54,113 nucleotides of DNA from Clostridia bacterium (GTDB lineage: Bacteria > Bacillota > Clostridia > Oscillospirales > CAG-272), in contig JAFTIH010000002.1 in NCBI GenBank assembly GCA_017456985.1, positions 1 through 54,113 of the forward strand, read 5' to 3'. The notes under the pieces are model-generated. The model was not told the origin of the DNA. It saw nothing but the letters and a program-made list of their open reading frames with translations, and ran no database searches. Shown here piece by piece: positions 34,585 through 43,664 of the stretch (position 1 is its first letter; every line of letters starts with the position of its first letter). The position numbers and the translations under genes were made by a program.

Positions 34585-35522
34585 CAGACGCTCTCACCCT
34601 GCTGCTCTAAAAATTCTGCGACCTCCTTCGCCGTAGGAACCGCGTAAGCGGCACCCGCACGGGTGGCGGTCAAGGCGCCTGCGGCACAGCCGTAGCGCAC
34701 CGCGCCCACGATATCGCCGCCGTTTTCAAGGTAGCGAAGCGTCAGGGCGGCGGTAAAGGCGTCGCCTGCGGCGGTCGTATCCACCGCAGACACGGGAAAC
34801 GCCGAAAGAAATTTAAAGTGCCGTCCGTTGCACACGAACGCGCCGCGGTCGCCAAGCTTCAAAACGATATACTCAGCGCGCACGCGCGAGAACAGCTCCA
34901 TCGAGGCGGCAAGCATACTGTCCGAGCCCGTCAGGTGGATGCCCGTATAGACCTCCGTTTCCACCTCGTTGGGGGAAAAGACGGTCACGGGCGGTAAGCT
35001 TTCAAGCGGGAAATCCGCTCTTGCGGGGCCCGCATCGATAAAGATGGGGATCTCGTGACGATAGGCGTAATCGGCGGCGGCAAGCACCGTTGCCTCCCCG
35101 ATCTCAAGCTGTAAATACAGCGCGTCGGGACACGAGAGAAACGCCTCGTCCACGTCGGATTCGCTGATATAGCGGTTGGCACCCGGATAGCAAAGGATGC
35201 GATTTTGTCCACTCGGCTCCACCAGGATGACGGCGCATCCCGTGGGACGGTCGCGGTCAATGGCAATATGCCGCGTATCGATGCCGCACTCCTTGTAATA
35301 GTCGTACAGCGTTTCCCCGTGACTGTCCCGTCCGAGGCGGGTGCAGAACACCGTTTCGGCGCCAAGCTTTGCAAAAGCGACAGCGGAATTGGCGCCCTTG
35401 CCCCCCGGGGTGTAGGACACGCCGCCGCCAAGGATGGCGGTCTCTCCCGGTGCGGGAAAGCGTGCTACGGGAAGCGTAATATCCATATTGGCAGAGCTGA
35501 CCACTAAAACTCGTTTGCCCAT
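34584..35522 (-). CDS. PfkB-family carbohydrate kinase, ribokinase-like
   Basis: A 312-residue sugar kinase. The glycine-rich PGGKGANSAVAFAKLGA and the catalytic-base motif DTTAAGDAF are those of ribokinase, with SSANMDI at the N-terminus. It should phosphorylate ribose or a related sugar or nucleoside. It overlaps miaA by one base and lies 43 nt after the YhaN-like gene. There is no sugar transporter next to it. Confidence 0.85.
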   Translation of the reverse strand: MGKRVLVVSSANMDITLPVARFPAPGETAILGGGVSYTPGGKGANSAVAFAKLGAETVFCTRLGRDSHGETLYDYYKECGIDTRHIAIDRDRPTGCAVILVEPSGQNRILCYPGANRYISESDVDEAFLSCPDALYLQLEIGEATVLAAADYAYRHEIPIFIDAGPARADFPLESLPPVTVFSPNEVETEVYTGIHLTGSDSMLAASMELFSRVRAEYIVLKLGDRGAFVCNGRHFKFLSAFPVSAVDTTAAGDAFTAALTLRYLENGGDIVGAVRYGCAAGALTATRAGAAYAVPTAKEVAEFLEQQGESV

Positions 35523-35565
35523 ATCCGTCGTTCCTTTCGTCGTTTTCGGAAACCCGTTTGCTCGT

Positions 35566-37860
35566 TTACACGGACATCACAACGTGTCCGTAGGTGGAAA
35601 AGACTTGCTCCACCATCGCGCGCTCCCGCGCGTGAGATGCGAAGAAGAAGCACTGACGCCCCTCCTCGGTCATCGTGCGGACGGCACGCAGGAAGGAAAG
35701 CGCGCGCTCGTCGTCCTGTCTTGCCGTACAGCCGTCAAGACAAATGGGGGGACTCTCGCGATAGATCAGGGAAAGCAACGCAAAGCGCAGCGCAAAGTAG
35801 GTCAAGTCCTCGGTGCTGTGGCTGAGATACGCCACCGCACGCGCGCCGTCGCCCTCGTCGAAGGAGAGTCCCATATCGCCCGAAACAGACAGCTCGCTAT
35901 ATTTTCCATCCGTCATCTCGTACAGATGACGGCAGGCGTCAAGGCTGAGTCGGGGCGTGATCTCCGCGCGCAAGCGTCCTTCGCCGCCCTTTACGGCTTC
36001 ACACGCAAGGCGAAGCGACGCCGCCGTTTCCCTTAGCGCCGCAATGCGTGCGTCAAGCGCAAGAATGCGCTCCGCGATCGCCGCAGGCGGCTCATCGGGC
36101 ATCGTTGCCGCAGCAAGGCGGGCAAGCAGATTTTTTTCATCCTCGCTAAGCGTACCCAAACGGTCGCGGTAAAGCTCGACGTCGTGGCGCAAAGCATCCG
36201 CGTCCTGATCGCGGTATAGGCTTCGCTTATCGGGCGCGACCAGCGCGCGCACCGCAACCTCATTTTGCCCCTGCAGCTTTGCGCGCAGGGCAAGGACCTC
36301 CTCCGTCGCCGCCTTATGCTCGGCGTGAAGGCGCTCGTCCTCATATAAGAAATCCTCGCCGCGGGCGATGACCTCATCCACCTGCGCACCAAGATCCTCT
36401 GCCACATCTAACGAGCAGCCCCAGCGTGCAAGATGTGCCTCTAACGCCTTTTGCGCCAGAACGAAGCGTTCCTTCGCGCGGGAAAGCCGCACCTGTGCGC
36501 GCTCCCGCTCTGCGTCCGCGTGAGTAGCGCGAAGCTTCGCCTCCGCCGCGCGCTTGACCGCACTGAGAAAATCGTCACGGTCGATCGCAGAGAAGGATTC
36601 GTAAACATCCGTCAAGCGACGGTGCGCACGGACGCCCTCCACGAACAGCAAAGCGGCAGCACCCAAGCAAAGGATCGCCGCGCCGCCAAACACGACGGCA
36701 AGCACGCTGCGAAAGCCGCTCACGAAAAAGAGCACGGAAAAGAGGAGCGTAAGGAAAGCAAGCACGCCGCCAAGCGTCAGCTTGCGATGCTTGTTTTGCA
36801 GATCGCTCTTTTCGCGTCCCAAAAGCGCCTCCTCGCCACCGTCACGCTCCACACAGGCGATCAAAAGAGATTCGTCCGTGCTGACGACTTCCTTGCCCGC
36901 GGGAAGAGCGTCAAGTGCCTCTTGCGCCTCGCTCACCTCGCGCTCGGCGCTTTGCGCCTCGGTGCGATGGGTCGAAAGCGCGTACAGATATTCTCTGTCG
37001 GGCAAAAAATCCGCCGCGCGGTACGCCCTCTCGTGCGCACGAATGGCGTCAACGCGCCCCTCGGCGGCATCCTCTAACGCGTGAAGACGGTCGTAATCCT
37101 CGATCATCATCGCGTTGTAATAGTTGGTTTCGTTTTGTAAAAGCTCCTCGACCTTCTCGCGCGCCTCGGTCATCTTGCGGCGCGTCAAAAACAGCTCCTC
37201 TTCCAAGCGATAGTGCTCGCGCTCAAGGCAGGTTTCCTCGGCAAGCTCGGCTTCAAGGAGCGCCTTCTCCTTTTCGAGCACCGCAACCGCACCGCTGATC
37301 GTGCCCTCGGCGTCGATCTCGTGCGCCGCCTCGGAAAGGGCGATTGCCGCACGGGCGGCAGAGAGGCTCTCATCTCCCGAGAAGAGAATGTTTTCGATCG
37401 CCGTGTGCATTTCGTCCGCGTCGGGAGCGCCGCGGCGCACGTCCGACAGCATTGCTGTGTCAAGGAAGGCGCGGCAGGAAACGCCGAGAAACCGCGCACC
37501 AAGGTCGGTGCCGCTCCGCTCGTCCTCGCCCGTATCCAAATTTTCAAGGGCGAAGGTATCCTGCCAGCCGCGATCGGTAAAAGCAGAGGAGCGCGTCACG
37601 CGATAGCGTACGCCCGATACCGAAAAGACCATACTGCCCGAAACCTCCGCGCCGTCCCAAGGGGTGCGCAGCATGCGCTCGTCGAGCGCGGCACCCGCTT
37701 TTGCGGTGGGAAAGCCGTACAGCATATAGACGAGGAATGCGGCAAGCGTCGTTTTGCCCGACTCCGCAGGTCCCTCGATCAAGTTAAAACCGCGGTCAAA
37801 GGCAAACTTCGCGTCGGTCAGCCGACCAAAGCGCCGAATATCAAAGCTCTCTACGATCAT
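35566..37860 (-). CDS. AAA ATPase of the YhaN/SbcC type
   Basis: A 764-residue SMC-like protein. Walker A is GPAESGKTT near residue 30; a long coiled coil follows, interrupted in the middle (about 365-425) by two hydrophobic segments (LGGVLAFLTLLFSVLFFVSG and VLAVVFGGAAILCLGAAALLFV), as in YhaN proteins. The signature-like LSHSTEDLTYFALRFALL motif precedes Walker B, which reads ICLDGCTARQDDER: the usual glutamate or second aspartate after LD is Gly. It may act in DNA end processing at the membrane. The usual metallophosphatase partner (YhaO/SbcD) is not adjacent. Start ATG 37860 with AAAGGA upstream. Confidence 0.75.
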   Translation of the reverse strand: MIVESFDIRRFGRLTDAKFAFDRGFNLIEGPAESGKTTLAAFLVYMLYGFPTAKAGAALDERMLRTPWDGAEVSGSMVFSVSGVRYRVTRSSAFTDRGWQDTFALENLDTGEDERSGTDLGARFLGVSCRAFLDTAMLSDVRRGAPDADEMHTAIENILFSGDESLSAARAAIALSEAAHEIDAEGTISGAVAVLEKEKALLEAELAEETCLEREHYRLEEELFLTRRKMTEAREKVEELLQNETNYYNAMMIEDYDRLHALEDAAEGRVDAIRAHERAYRAADFLPDREYLYALSTHRTEAQSAEREVSEAQEALDALPAGKEVVSTDESLLIACVERDGGEEALLGREKSDLQNKHRKLTLGGVLAFLTLLFSVLFFVSGFRSVLAVVFGGAAILCLGAAALLFVEGVRAHRRLTDVYESFSAIDRDDFLSAVKRAAEAKLRATHADAERERAQVRLSRAKERFVLAQKALEAHLARWGCSLDVAEDLGAQVDEVIARGEDFLYEDERLHAEHKAATEEVLALRAKLQGQNEVAVRALVAPDKRSLYRDQDADALRHDVELYRDRLGTLSEDEKNLLARLAAATMPDEPPAAIAERILALDARIAALRETAASLRLACEAVKGGEGRLRAEITPRLSLDACRHLYEMTDGKYSELSVSGDMGLSFDEGDGARAVAYLSHSTEDLTYFALRFALLSLIYRESPPICLDGCTARQDDERALSFLRAVRTMTEEGRQCFFFASHARERAMVEQVFSTYGHVVMSV

Positions 37861-37907
37861 CCTCGGTTTTTCCTTTCTGTTGTTTTTGGTTTGGGGAAGA
37901 TGGGGGC

Positions 37908-38615
37908 TTACTCGCCCTTGCCCGTCAGAAAATCCGCCGCACGGACGGGCGCGTCTTTGGCGTTGCCCCAAGGCTCGTCGGCATAGCGATAGTCAAATTT
38001 CTTGCAAAAAAAGCTCACGTCCTCGCGCAAAGCGTCCATATAGCGGAACGCGATGCCAAGCGTCACGTCCGTAAACGCCGCAAGGCTCTTGCCCGAAAGC
38101 TCGCGCTTCGCGCCCTCGAGCACGGCGCGTGCGTGGGGTAGGCAAAGCAAAGGGGCTTTTTCGTATTTTTTGCGGAACGCCTCGTCGGCGGCGTACATCG
38201 CCGCGAGGTTTGCCATCGAGCGCGCCATATGAAACGCTACGCGCTCGCAAACGTAACAGCTCTCCTCTTTTTTCGCCACGGCGCGAGAGAAGTGCTCCCC
38301 CTTCTTGCCGCGAAGCGCGTCGATGGGCGTAGGGGAGAGCGCCTTTTTTAATTCGTCAAGATGGCTCTCGAGCATAAGCGCCAGCCCAAGACGGTTTTTC
38401 ATCCCGAGCATCTTTTTGTAATGCGTGCGGCAAAAGCCCGCCGCGTTGGTCTTGATGCGGATGGCGGGCTCCATCATCGAAGCCCCGAGGATCAGATCAA
38501 GCTCGTTCTCCTCCAAGCGGCGCTCGAGCACGCAAAGCGCGCACTCGCATTTTCCTTCGCCCGCCGTGACCTCGTCAAACGCCTCGTTTAACGGAATGGT
38601 ATAGATCTGTTCCAC
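37908..38615 (-). CDS. DUF6062 family protein
   Basis: A 235-residue soluble protein with paired cysteines that could bind a metal: CECALC near residue 23, FCRTH near 60, CYVC near 120 and CLPH near 157. This cysteine and histidine spacing and the opening MEQIYTIPLNEAF match DUF6062, a Clostridia family of unknown function. GTG start (38615) with AAGGAGAGG upstream. It is the first gene of the minus-strand run that continues with the YhaN-like ATPase 47 nt later. Confidence 0.75.
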   Translation of the reverse strand: MEQIYTIPLNEAFDEVTAGEGKCECALCVLERRLEENELDLILGASMMEPAIRIKTNAAGFCRTHYKKMLGMKNRLGLALMLESHLDELKKALSPTPIDALRGKKGEHFSRAVAKKEESCYVCERVAFHMARSMANLAAMYAADEAFRKKYEKAPLLCLPHARAVLEGAKRELSGKSLAAFTDVTLGIAFRYMDALREDVSFFCKKFDYRYADEPWGNAKDAPVRAADFLTGKGE

Positions 38616-38690
38616 GCGAACCCTCTCCTTCGTGCCGCACCTCTTCTTTTCAAGCGGAAAACGCTTTTTGAAGTTGTACGGCTTCGGTAC

Positions 38691-38719
38691 TTGATTTTTT
38701 CAAAAAAATGGTGTATAAT
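38691..38719 (+). promoter_or_regulatory. Promoter of the glycosyltransferase gene
   Basis: TTGATT (38691-38696), 17-bp spacer, TATAAT (38714-38719). The leader is about 115 nt. Confidence 0.6.
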
Positions 38720-38837
38720 GTTCTCGCTACGGCGAGAAGATCTCAAAAACCGTATACTCTATACTATTATATAACAAATCTGTTCTTTTTTCAAGACTTA
38801 CAGTCAATATTTTTTATAAGAGAGGGGGCGAATACGG

Positions 38838-39974
38838 GTGAAGGTGCTTTTATTTTCCGTGACCGCAGGCGGCGGGCACAACGCAACGGCAAGGGCGATC
38901 GCGGCGATGCTCACGTCGTACGGTGCCGAGTGCGAGATCGTGGATGCGTACCGCACGGCGGGATGGCTGATGTACCACACCGTTTCCAAGGGCTATCTGC
39001 TTGCCGCCTCTCCCGGATTTCGCCATATCTACGGCATGATCTACCGTATGTGCGAAAAGCGCAAGGGCAACTCCTTCAAAAGCTCTGCCATCCGCCGCTC
39101 GGGGCGCTCGCTCGCAAAAAAATTCAAAAAGGTCATCGACCGCTTTGACCCCGACGTCATCGTCTGCACCCACAGCTTTGCCGCACGCATCGTGGATATC
39201 ACCAAGGAGCGCCACGGCTTCCGCGCAAAAACGGTGGGCATCGTGACCGACTTCACGATGCATCCCTATTGGGAGGAAGCGCTCCGCTTTGACCGCATCG
39301 TGCTTCCCCACGAAAAAATGATCCCGATGGCGATGCAAAAGGGCTTCCCCGAGGAAAAGCTCCTCTCGCTCGGCATTCCCATCCATTCCCGCTTTTCAGC
39401 CGCCACCCAAAAGGACGAGGCAAGAACGCTTCTCGGGCTCGACCCCGCGCTCCCCACGCTGCTTTTGATGAGCGGATCGATGGGTCACGGCAATATGGCA
39501 AAGGCACTGCGCACGATCGACCGCTCTCCCCTATCCTTCCAGATGATCGTCGTTTGCGGCACCAACCGCGCCGCGCGCCGCCGCATCGAGCGCACGAAAT
39601 TCCGCCGCCCCGTCCTCACGCTCGGCTATGCGGACAACGTCCCGCTCTTGATGGACGCCGCCGACCTCATCGTTTCCAAGCCCGGGGGATTAACCACGAG
39701 CGAAGCGCTCGTCAAAGGACTCCCGATGATCATCTGTAACCCCATCCCGGGTCACGAGGACCGCAACGTCACCTTCCTCTCGGCGTGCGGCACCACCCTC
39801 GCCGCAGGAAGAAAGCTTTCCTTGCGTAGGGCGGTGGAAACCGTCTTCTCGGACGCTTCGCGCGCGTGCGCAATGCGCGAGGCAATTGCCGTGCTGCGCA
39901 AGCCTAGCGCCCTCCCCGATCTGTGCGAGGAGATCCTGCGTCTTGCGGCAGAAGCGCAAAACGAAAAAGAATAA
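38838..39974 (+). CDS. MGDG synthase-family glycosyltransferase
   Basis: A 378-residue GT28/MGDG-synthase-type enzyme. The N-terminal part has SVTAGGGHNATARAIA, the acceptor-binding motif of diacylglycerol glycosyltransferases (UgtP-like); the C-terminal part has LGYADNVPLLMDAADLIVSKPGGLTTSEAL, the nucleotide-sugar-binding motif. It probably transfers a sugar from a UDP-sugar to diacylglycerol at the inner face of the membrane, making glycolipid or a lipoteichoic-acid anchor. GTG start at 38838 preceded by AGAGGGGG. A terminator and repeat array follow. Confidence 0.88.
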   Translation: MKVLLFSVTAGGGHNATARAIAAMLTSYGAECEIVDAYRTAGWLMYHTVSKGYLLAASPGFRHIYGMIYRMCEKRKGNSFKSSAIRRSGRSLAKKFKKVIDRFDPDVIVCTHSFAARIVDITKERHGFRAKTVGIVTDFTMHPYWEEALRFDRIVLPHEKMIPMAMQKGFPEEKLLSLGIPIHSRFSAATQKDEARTLLGLDPALPTLLLMSGSMGHGNMAKALRTIDRSPLSFQMIVVCGTNRAARRRIERTKFRRPVLTLGYADNVPLLMDAADLIVSKPGGLTTSEALVKGLPMIICNPIPGHEDRNVTFLSACGTTLAAGRKLSLRRAVETVFSDASRACAMREAIAVLRKPSALPDLCEEILRLAAEAQNEKE

Positions 39975-39983
39975 GCAAAAAAA

Positions 39984-40016
39984 TAAAAAAAGCGGAGCTA
40001 AGGCTCCGCTTTTTCA
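39984..40016 (+). terminator. Terminator after the glycosyltransferase gene
   Basis: AAAAAGCGGAGC (39986-39997) and GCTCCGCTTTTT (40003-40014). This hairpin is itself duplicated in the array that follows (AAAGCGGCGCTTTGCTCCGCTTT near 40155). Confidence 0.85.
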
Positions 40017-40446
40017 GTTATGTCAAATGATGCCCCTCGTTTCCCCGCCCTACTCCCGTTTCTTGCGAAGGCGGCGGCAGATTTTAGGCAGAATTTTTCG
40101 TGCGTGAGCGCAGGCGTACGGGGGTACGTCAAGCGAGCGACCGAAAAAAGAAAAAGCGGCGCTTTGCTCCGCTTTTTCGGTTGTGTCAAAATATGCCCCT
40201 CGTTCCTCCACCCTACTCCCGTTTTTTGCAAGGGCACGAATGGATTTTGAGCAGATTTTTTCGACCGCGAGCGCAGGCGTACGAGGGTACGTTAAGCGAG
40301 CAAGCGGGAAATTATGCCAAAAGGCAAAGGTTTTCCATCCTGCCCCCGTTTTTTGCAAGGGCGCGAATGGATTTTGAGCAGAATTTTTCGATTGTGAGCG
40401 CAGGCGTACGAGGGTACGTCAAGCGAGCAAGCGGGAAATTATGCCA
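39986..40446. repeat. Tandem repeat array of three degenerate copies
   Basis: Three copies, marked by the phrase (T)ACTCCCGTTT or TGCCCCCGTTT at 40051, 40214 and 40341 (spacings 163 and 127 bp). Each has a CAGATTTT/GGATTTTGAGC block, GCGCAGGCGTACG.GGGTACGT hairpin and CAAGCGAGC. The first unit also includes the upstream terminator hairpin. The shared architecture with 26.9-27.2 kb points to one repeat family. It fills the 487-nt gap before hrb; no gene seen. Confidence 0.8.
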
Positions 40447-40461
40447 AAAGGCATCGCGCCC

Positions 40462-41076
40462 TTAATTAATCTTTTCGAAGTCGGATGCCCCATGCTTACA
40501 CAAAGGACAGATGAAATCCTCTGGCAGAGGCTCGCCCTCGTAAACGTAGCCGCAGATCTTGCATACGTACCCCGTTTTCTTGGGGGCGGCGGGCTTAGGC
40601 TTGACGTTTGCAAAATAGTAGGCATAGGACATCGGCGCCTCGGCGGACAGCACCGTCGCCTCCGTCACGTCGGCAAAGAAGCAGACGTGCGTGCCGAGAT
40701 CCACCTCTGAAAACACCTTCGCCTCGATCACGGACGACGCGCTCGCGGTGGGATAAAGAAGCCCGCCCTCCGTGCGCGCAAAGCCGTCAAGCGAGGGAAA
40801 CTTTTCCGCGTTCATTCCGCTTTGCAATCCGAAACGCTCAAAAAACGAGAAGGGCGTCTTCTCGGAGAGCGCCGTCACGGCAAAGTGTCCCGTGCGGGCA
40901 AGCATCATCGCCGTTAAGTTCTGCTTGTTGATGGTCACGGAAATGCGCTTGGGGTTATCGGTCACCTGCATCGCGGTGTTGATGATGCAGGCGTTATCCT
41001 TGTCACCGTTCCGTACCGAAAGCAGGTACAGTCCGTAGGTCATCGAAAAAAATGCTTTGGGATCGATCGTTGCCAT
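40462..41076 (-). CDS. hrb: High-molecular-weight rubredoxin (flavin reductase-rubredoxin fusion)
   Basis: A 204-residue two-domain protein. Residues 1-150 are a flavin-reductase-like FMN domain (MTYGLYLLSVRNGDKDNACIINTAMQV). After a Pro/Lys linker, the C-terminal 45 residues are rubredoxin with the iron ligands in CKICGY and CPLCKHG. This is the Hrb architecture known from acetogens: NAD(P)H electrons pass via FMN to the rubredoxin iron and on to FprA. fprA is directly upstream (57 nt), so the pair is an operon for O2 or NO detoxification. Confidence 0.9.
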   Translation of the reverse strand: MATIDPKAFFSMTYGLYLLSVRNGDKDNACIINTAMQVTDNPKRISVTINKQNLTAMMLARTGHFAVTALSEKTPFSFFERFGLQSGMNAEKFPSLDGFARTEGGLLYPTASASSVIEAKVFSEVDLGTHVCFFADVTEATVLSAEAPMSYAYYFANVKPKPAAPKKTGYVCKICGYVYEGEPLPEDFICPLCKHGASDFEKIN

Positions 41077-41133
41077 TGTACTTTCTCCTTGTGTTTTGAT
41101 TTTGCTCGGGAAACGGGTGCCACCCGTAGCCCT

Positions 41134-42333
41134 TCAAGCAAGCACCGACTCGGCAAGCGCGTCGGCAAGCGCGATCAGCTCCTCGCGCGTCTGCGCCGAA
41201 ACGGCAGAACGCACGCTGACGGCGCTCTCAAGCTCGGTCATATTCTTGCAAACGGAAAGGATCTCGCGCATCCCCTTGGCGGCAGAGGGCGCCCAAGAGC
41301 CGTTTTCTATGAGCGCAAAGGTGCGGTTTTGCAGGTTGTGCGCCGCAACGTCGCGAAGGAGCGCATCCATCGAAACAAAGACGCCCGCGTTGTAGGTGGA
41401 GGAAGCGAACACGAGATGCGAAAAGCGGAAGCATTCCGAAAGAATTTCGGACGCAGGCGTAACGGACACGTCAAAGACCTGTGTCTTGACACCGCGCTGG
41501 GCGAGGCGAGAGGCAACCGTTACCGCCGCGTTCTCGGTGTTGCCGTAAATGGAGGCGTACGCGATGAGCACGCCCTTTTCCTCGGGCGTGTAGGTTGCCC
41601 AAGCCTTGTATTTTTCAAGATAGGGACCAAACTCCTTCGCGCGGAACACGAAGCCGTGAAGCGGACAAACGAGCTTGATGTCAAGCCCCGCCGCCTTGCC
41701 GAGCAGGGTGCTCACCGAAGGACCGTATTTTCCCACGATGTTGGTGTAGTAGCGGCGCGCCTCGGGAAGAAACTCGCCCATAAAATCCACCTCGTCGGCA
41801 AACAAGCGCCCCGAAAGCGCCCCGAAGGTGCCGAAAGCGTCTGCCGAGAAGAGGATGCCCTCGCTCTCCTCAAACGTCACCATGACCTCGGGCCAGTGGA
41901 CCATCGGTGCCATCACGAAGCGAAGCGTGTGCGTGCCGAGCGACAGGGCGTCCCCCTCCTTGACCGTGATAGCGGACAGGGGCGTCACGCCGAAGGCGCG
42001 CATCATCACGAGTGCCTTTTCGGAGGCGATGACCGTCACGTCGGGATAGCGCGAAAGAAGCTCCGCAAGCGTCGCCGAGTGGTCGGGCTCCATATGGGAA
42101 ACCACCACGTAGTCAAGGCGTCTGTCGCCAAGCGCGTGCGCGAGGTTTTCAAAAAAGATCTTGCCGACCGCCTTATCCACCGTGTCAAAGAGCGCGGTGC
42201 GCTCGTCGGTGAGAAGGTAGGCGTTGTAGGATACGCCGCGCGGGACGGAATACACGCCCTCGAACATCGCAAGGCGGCGGTCGTCGGCGCCTACGTAGGT
42301 AAGACTATCGGTAATGGGTCTTGTCATATACAT
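41134..42333 (-). CDS. fprA: Flavodiiron protein (A-type flavoprotein)
   Basis: A 399-residue protein. The N-terminal metallo-beta-lactamase-like domain holds the diiron site (SHMEPDHSATL; later His and Asp in MVHWPEV and SADAFGTFG), and the C-terminal flavodoxin domain binds FMN (YASIYGNTENAA). It reduces O2 to water or NO to N2O in strict anaerobes. The start ATG at 42333 has GGAGGG upstream; earlier in-frame Met (42348) is less well placed. Electron donor is the rubredoxin domain of Hrb encoded next. Confidence 0.93.
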   Translation of the reverse strand: MYMTRPITDSLTYVGADDRRLAMFEGVYSVPRGVSYNAYLLTDERTALFDTVDKAVGKIFFENLAHALGDRRLDYVVVSHMEPDHSATLAELLSRYPDVTVIASEKALVMMRAFGVTPLSAITVKEGDALSLGTHTLRFVMAPMVHWPEVMVTFEESEGILFSADAFGTFGALSGRLFADEVDFMGEFLPEARRYYTNIVGKYGPSVSTLLGKAAGLDIKLVCPLHGFVFRAKEFGPYLEKYKAWATYTPEEKGVLIAYASIYGNTENAAVTVASRLAQRGVKTQVFDVSVTPASEILSECFRFSHLVFASSTYNAGVFVSMDALLRDVAAHNLQNRTFALIENGSWAPSAAKGMREILSVCKNMTELESAVSVRSAVSAQTREELIALADALAESVLA

Positions 42334-42401
42334 CGTATTTCCCTCCATTCTGTATCTCTTTTGACTTTTGACACAGATTTGTTTTTTAATCGTTTTTTTG
42401 A

Positions 42402-42450
42402 AAAAAACAGGGTTTTTGTAAACTTTTATTTACAGAAACCCTTGTTTTTT
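42402..42450 (-). terminator. Terminator of the exonuclease gene
   Basis: AACAGGGTTTTTGTAAA (42406-42422) and TTTACAGAAACCCTTGTTT (42429-42447) pair with one or two mismatches, and T runs lie on both sides. Confidence 0.75.
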
Positions 42451-43432
42451 ATTCGGTTGTTGCAGGGGTTGCTGTCTTTTTTCCCGAACGGCGGGAGCGG
42501 GGACGGCGGCGCGCACGGCGGAACTCCTTCTCGTTCGCGAGCTTTTCGCGATAGCGCGTCAGGCGCTCCTCGTCGGGGCGCATAAGGATCACGCGCACGC
42601 GGAAGGTTTCGTTGATGTTGCGCTTGACGGCGGCGCACATCATCATCTCTCCGTGCTCCTCGCAAGCAAAGAGTGCTTGGTATTTCTGACCCTTTGCGTG
42701 GAGCAGGGGCTCCTTTTGCAAAAGAGGCTTTTTGCAGGTGGGACAAACGGGAGCGGTGACCTCGGAAACGGCAACGGCACGCTCGGGCGTCGGGAAGCCG
42801 CGCTCACCCGAATCGGCGTCACCAAGCACCGCCTCGAAGAGGTGATCCCCCGTCTTGGCGTCCGCCACGCGAATGCCCTCGGCAATGTTGAGCTTTTGCG
42901 CCACGCGCGCGGTAAAGAGCGCGTCGTTGAGGGCGTCGTGTGCGGGAAGGTTCATATCAATGCCGAAATGCTCCATCGCGTATTCAAGCGAGCGCTGACG
43001 CTTCTCGCCGTCCGTTTCGCGGTTGAACATAGGCTGCATATCGTAGTAGCGGTCGAGGAAGGTGTACGACAGCTTGTTAGCGCGCAGATTGTCAAACAGC
43101 ATAGGCATATCGTCGGGTCCCCAAGTCAAGAACACCGCGTCGTCGGTGCAGAAGCGGTGAAAGGACTCCATCGCCTCGGCGAGCGGTACGCCGTGATCGA
43201 GCTGTGCCTGATCGATGCCCGTCAGACGCATCACGTGACGGTGGATCTTCTTATAAAAGCGCGGCTTGACGGTGATGCGGTAGCTGCCGCAAATGCGAAG
43301 CGCCTCGTCAAGCTTGACTGCCCCGATCTGGATGACCTCACCGCGCAGACGGATCGAAAGCTCCTTTTGCGTAGCGACCGCCTTTTCGTGATACGTCTGA
43401 TTCCATTCAAGGTCGATAACGATATAGTACAC
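42449..43432 (-). CDS. 3'-5' exonuclease (DnaQ/ERI-1-like) with C-terminal zinc-ribbon-like region
   Basis: A 327-residue DEDD-family exonuclease. ExoI motif is VIDLEWN with Asp7 and Glu9; later FLTWGPDDMPML (ExoII) and HDALNDALFTARV (ExoIII) complete the active site. The C-terminal third has CPTCKKPL, a second Cys-His cluster (FACEEHGEMM) and a very basic end (RRARRRPRSRRSGKK), suggesting nucleic-acid binding. Start is GTG 43432 with AGGA 7 nt upstream; the promoter at 43484-43512 excludes the long in-frame extension. Relatives process RNA ends or DNA; the substrate is unknown. Confidence 0.85.
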   Translation of the reverse strand: MYYIVIDLEWNQTYHEKAVATQKELSIRLRGEVIQIGAVKLDEALRICGSYRITVKPRFYKKIHRHVMRLTGIDQAQLDHGVPLAEAMESFHRFCTDDAVFLTWGPDDMPMLFDNLRANKLSYTFLDRYYDMQPMFNRETDGEKRQRSLEYAMEHFGIDMNLPAHDALNDALFTARVAQKLNIAEGIRVADAKTGDHLFEAVLGDADSGERGFPTPERAVAVSEVTAPVCPTCKKPLLQKEPLLHAKGQKYQALFACEEHGEMMMCAAVKRNINETFRVRVILMRPDEERLTRYREKLANEKEFRRARRRPRSRRSGKKTATPATTE

Positions 43433-43483
43433 CAGAAAGTCCTGCCTTCCTTCTTCTTCACTCAATAAAAATTCTACCTTATT

Positions 43484-43512
43484 ATTGTACCACACCGCGG
43501 GCGGCTTGTCAA
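43484..43512 (-). promoter_or_regulatory. Promoter of the exonuclease gene
   Basis: On the minus strand TTGACA (43512-43507), 17-bp spacer, TACAAT (43489-43484). Confidence 0.75.
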
Positions 43513-43664
43513 TCCAAAAAACCTTCTTTTTGAAAGTTTTTGCTTCTTTTTCACAGAACGCTTGCCCGTGTTCTATTTTTCTGCCTGTCCGCATAAGGAT
43601 AGAAATGCAAGAGGACAGGCAAAAAAAGAAAGCCGCCGCGGCGACCCTCTTTTGGGTTCTATGT

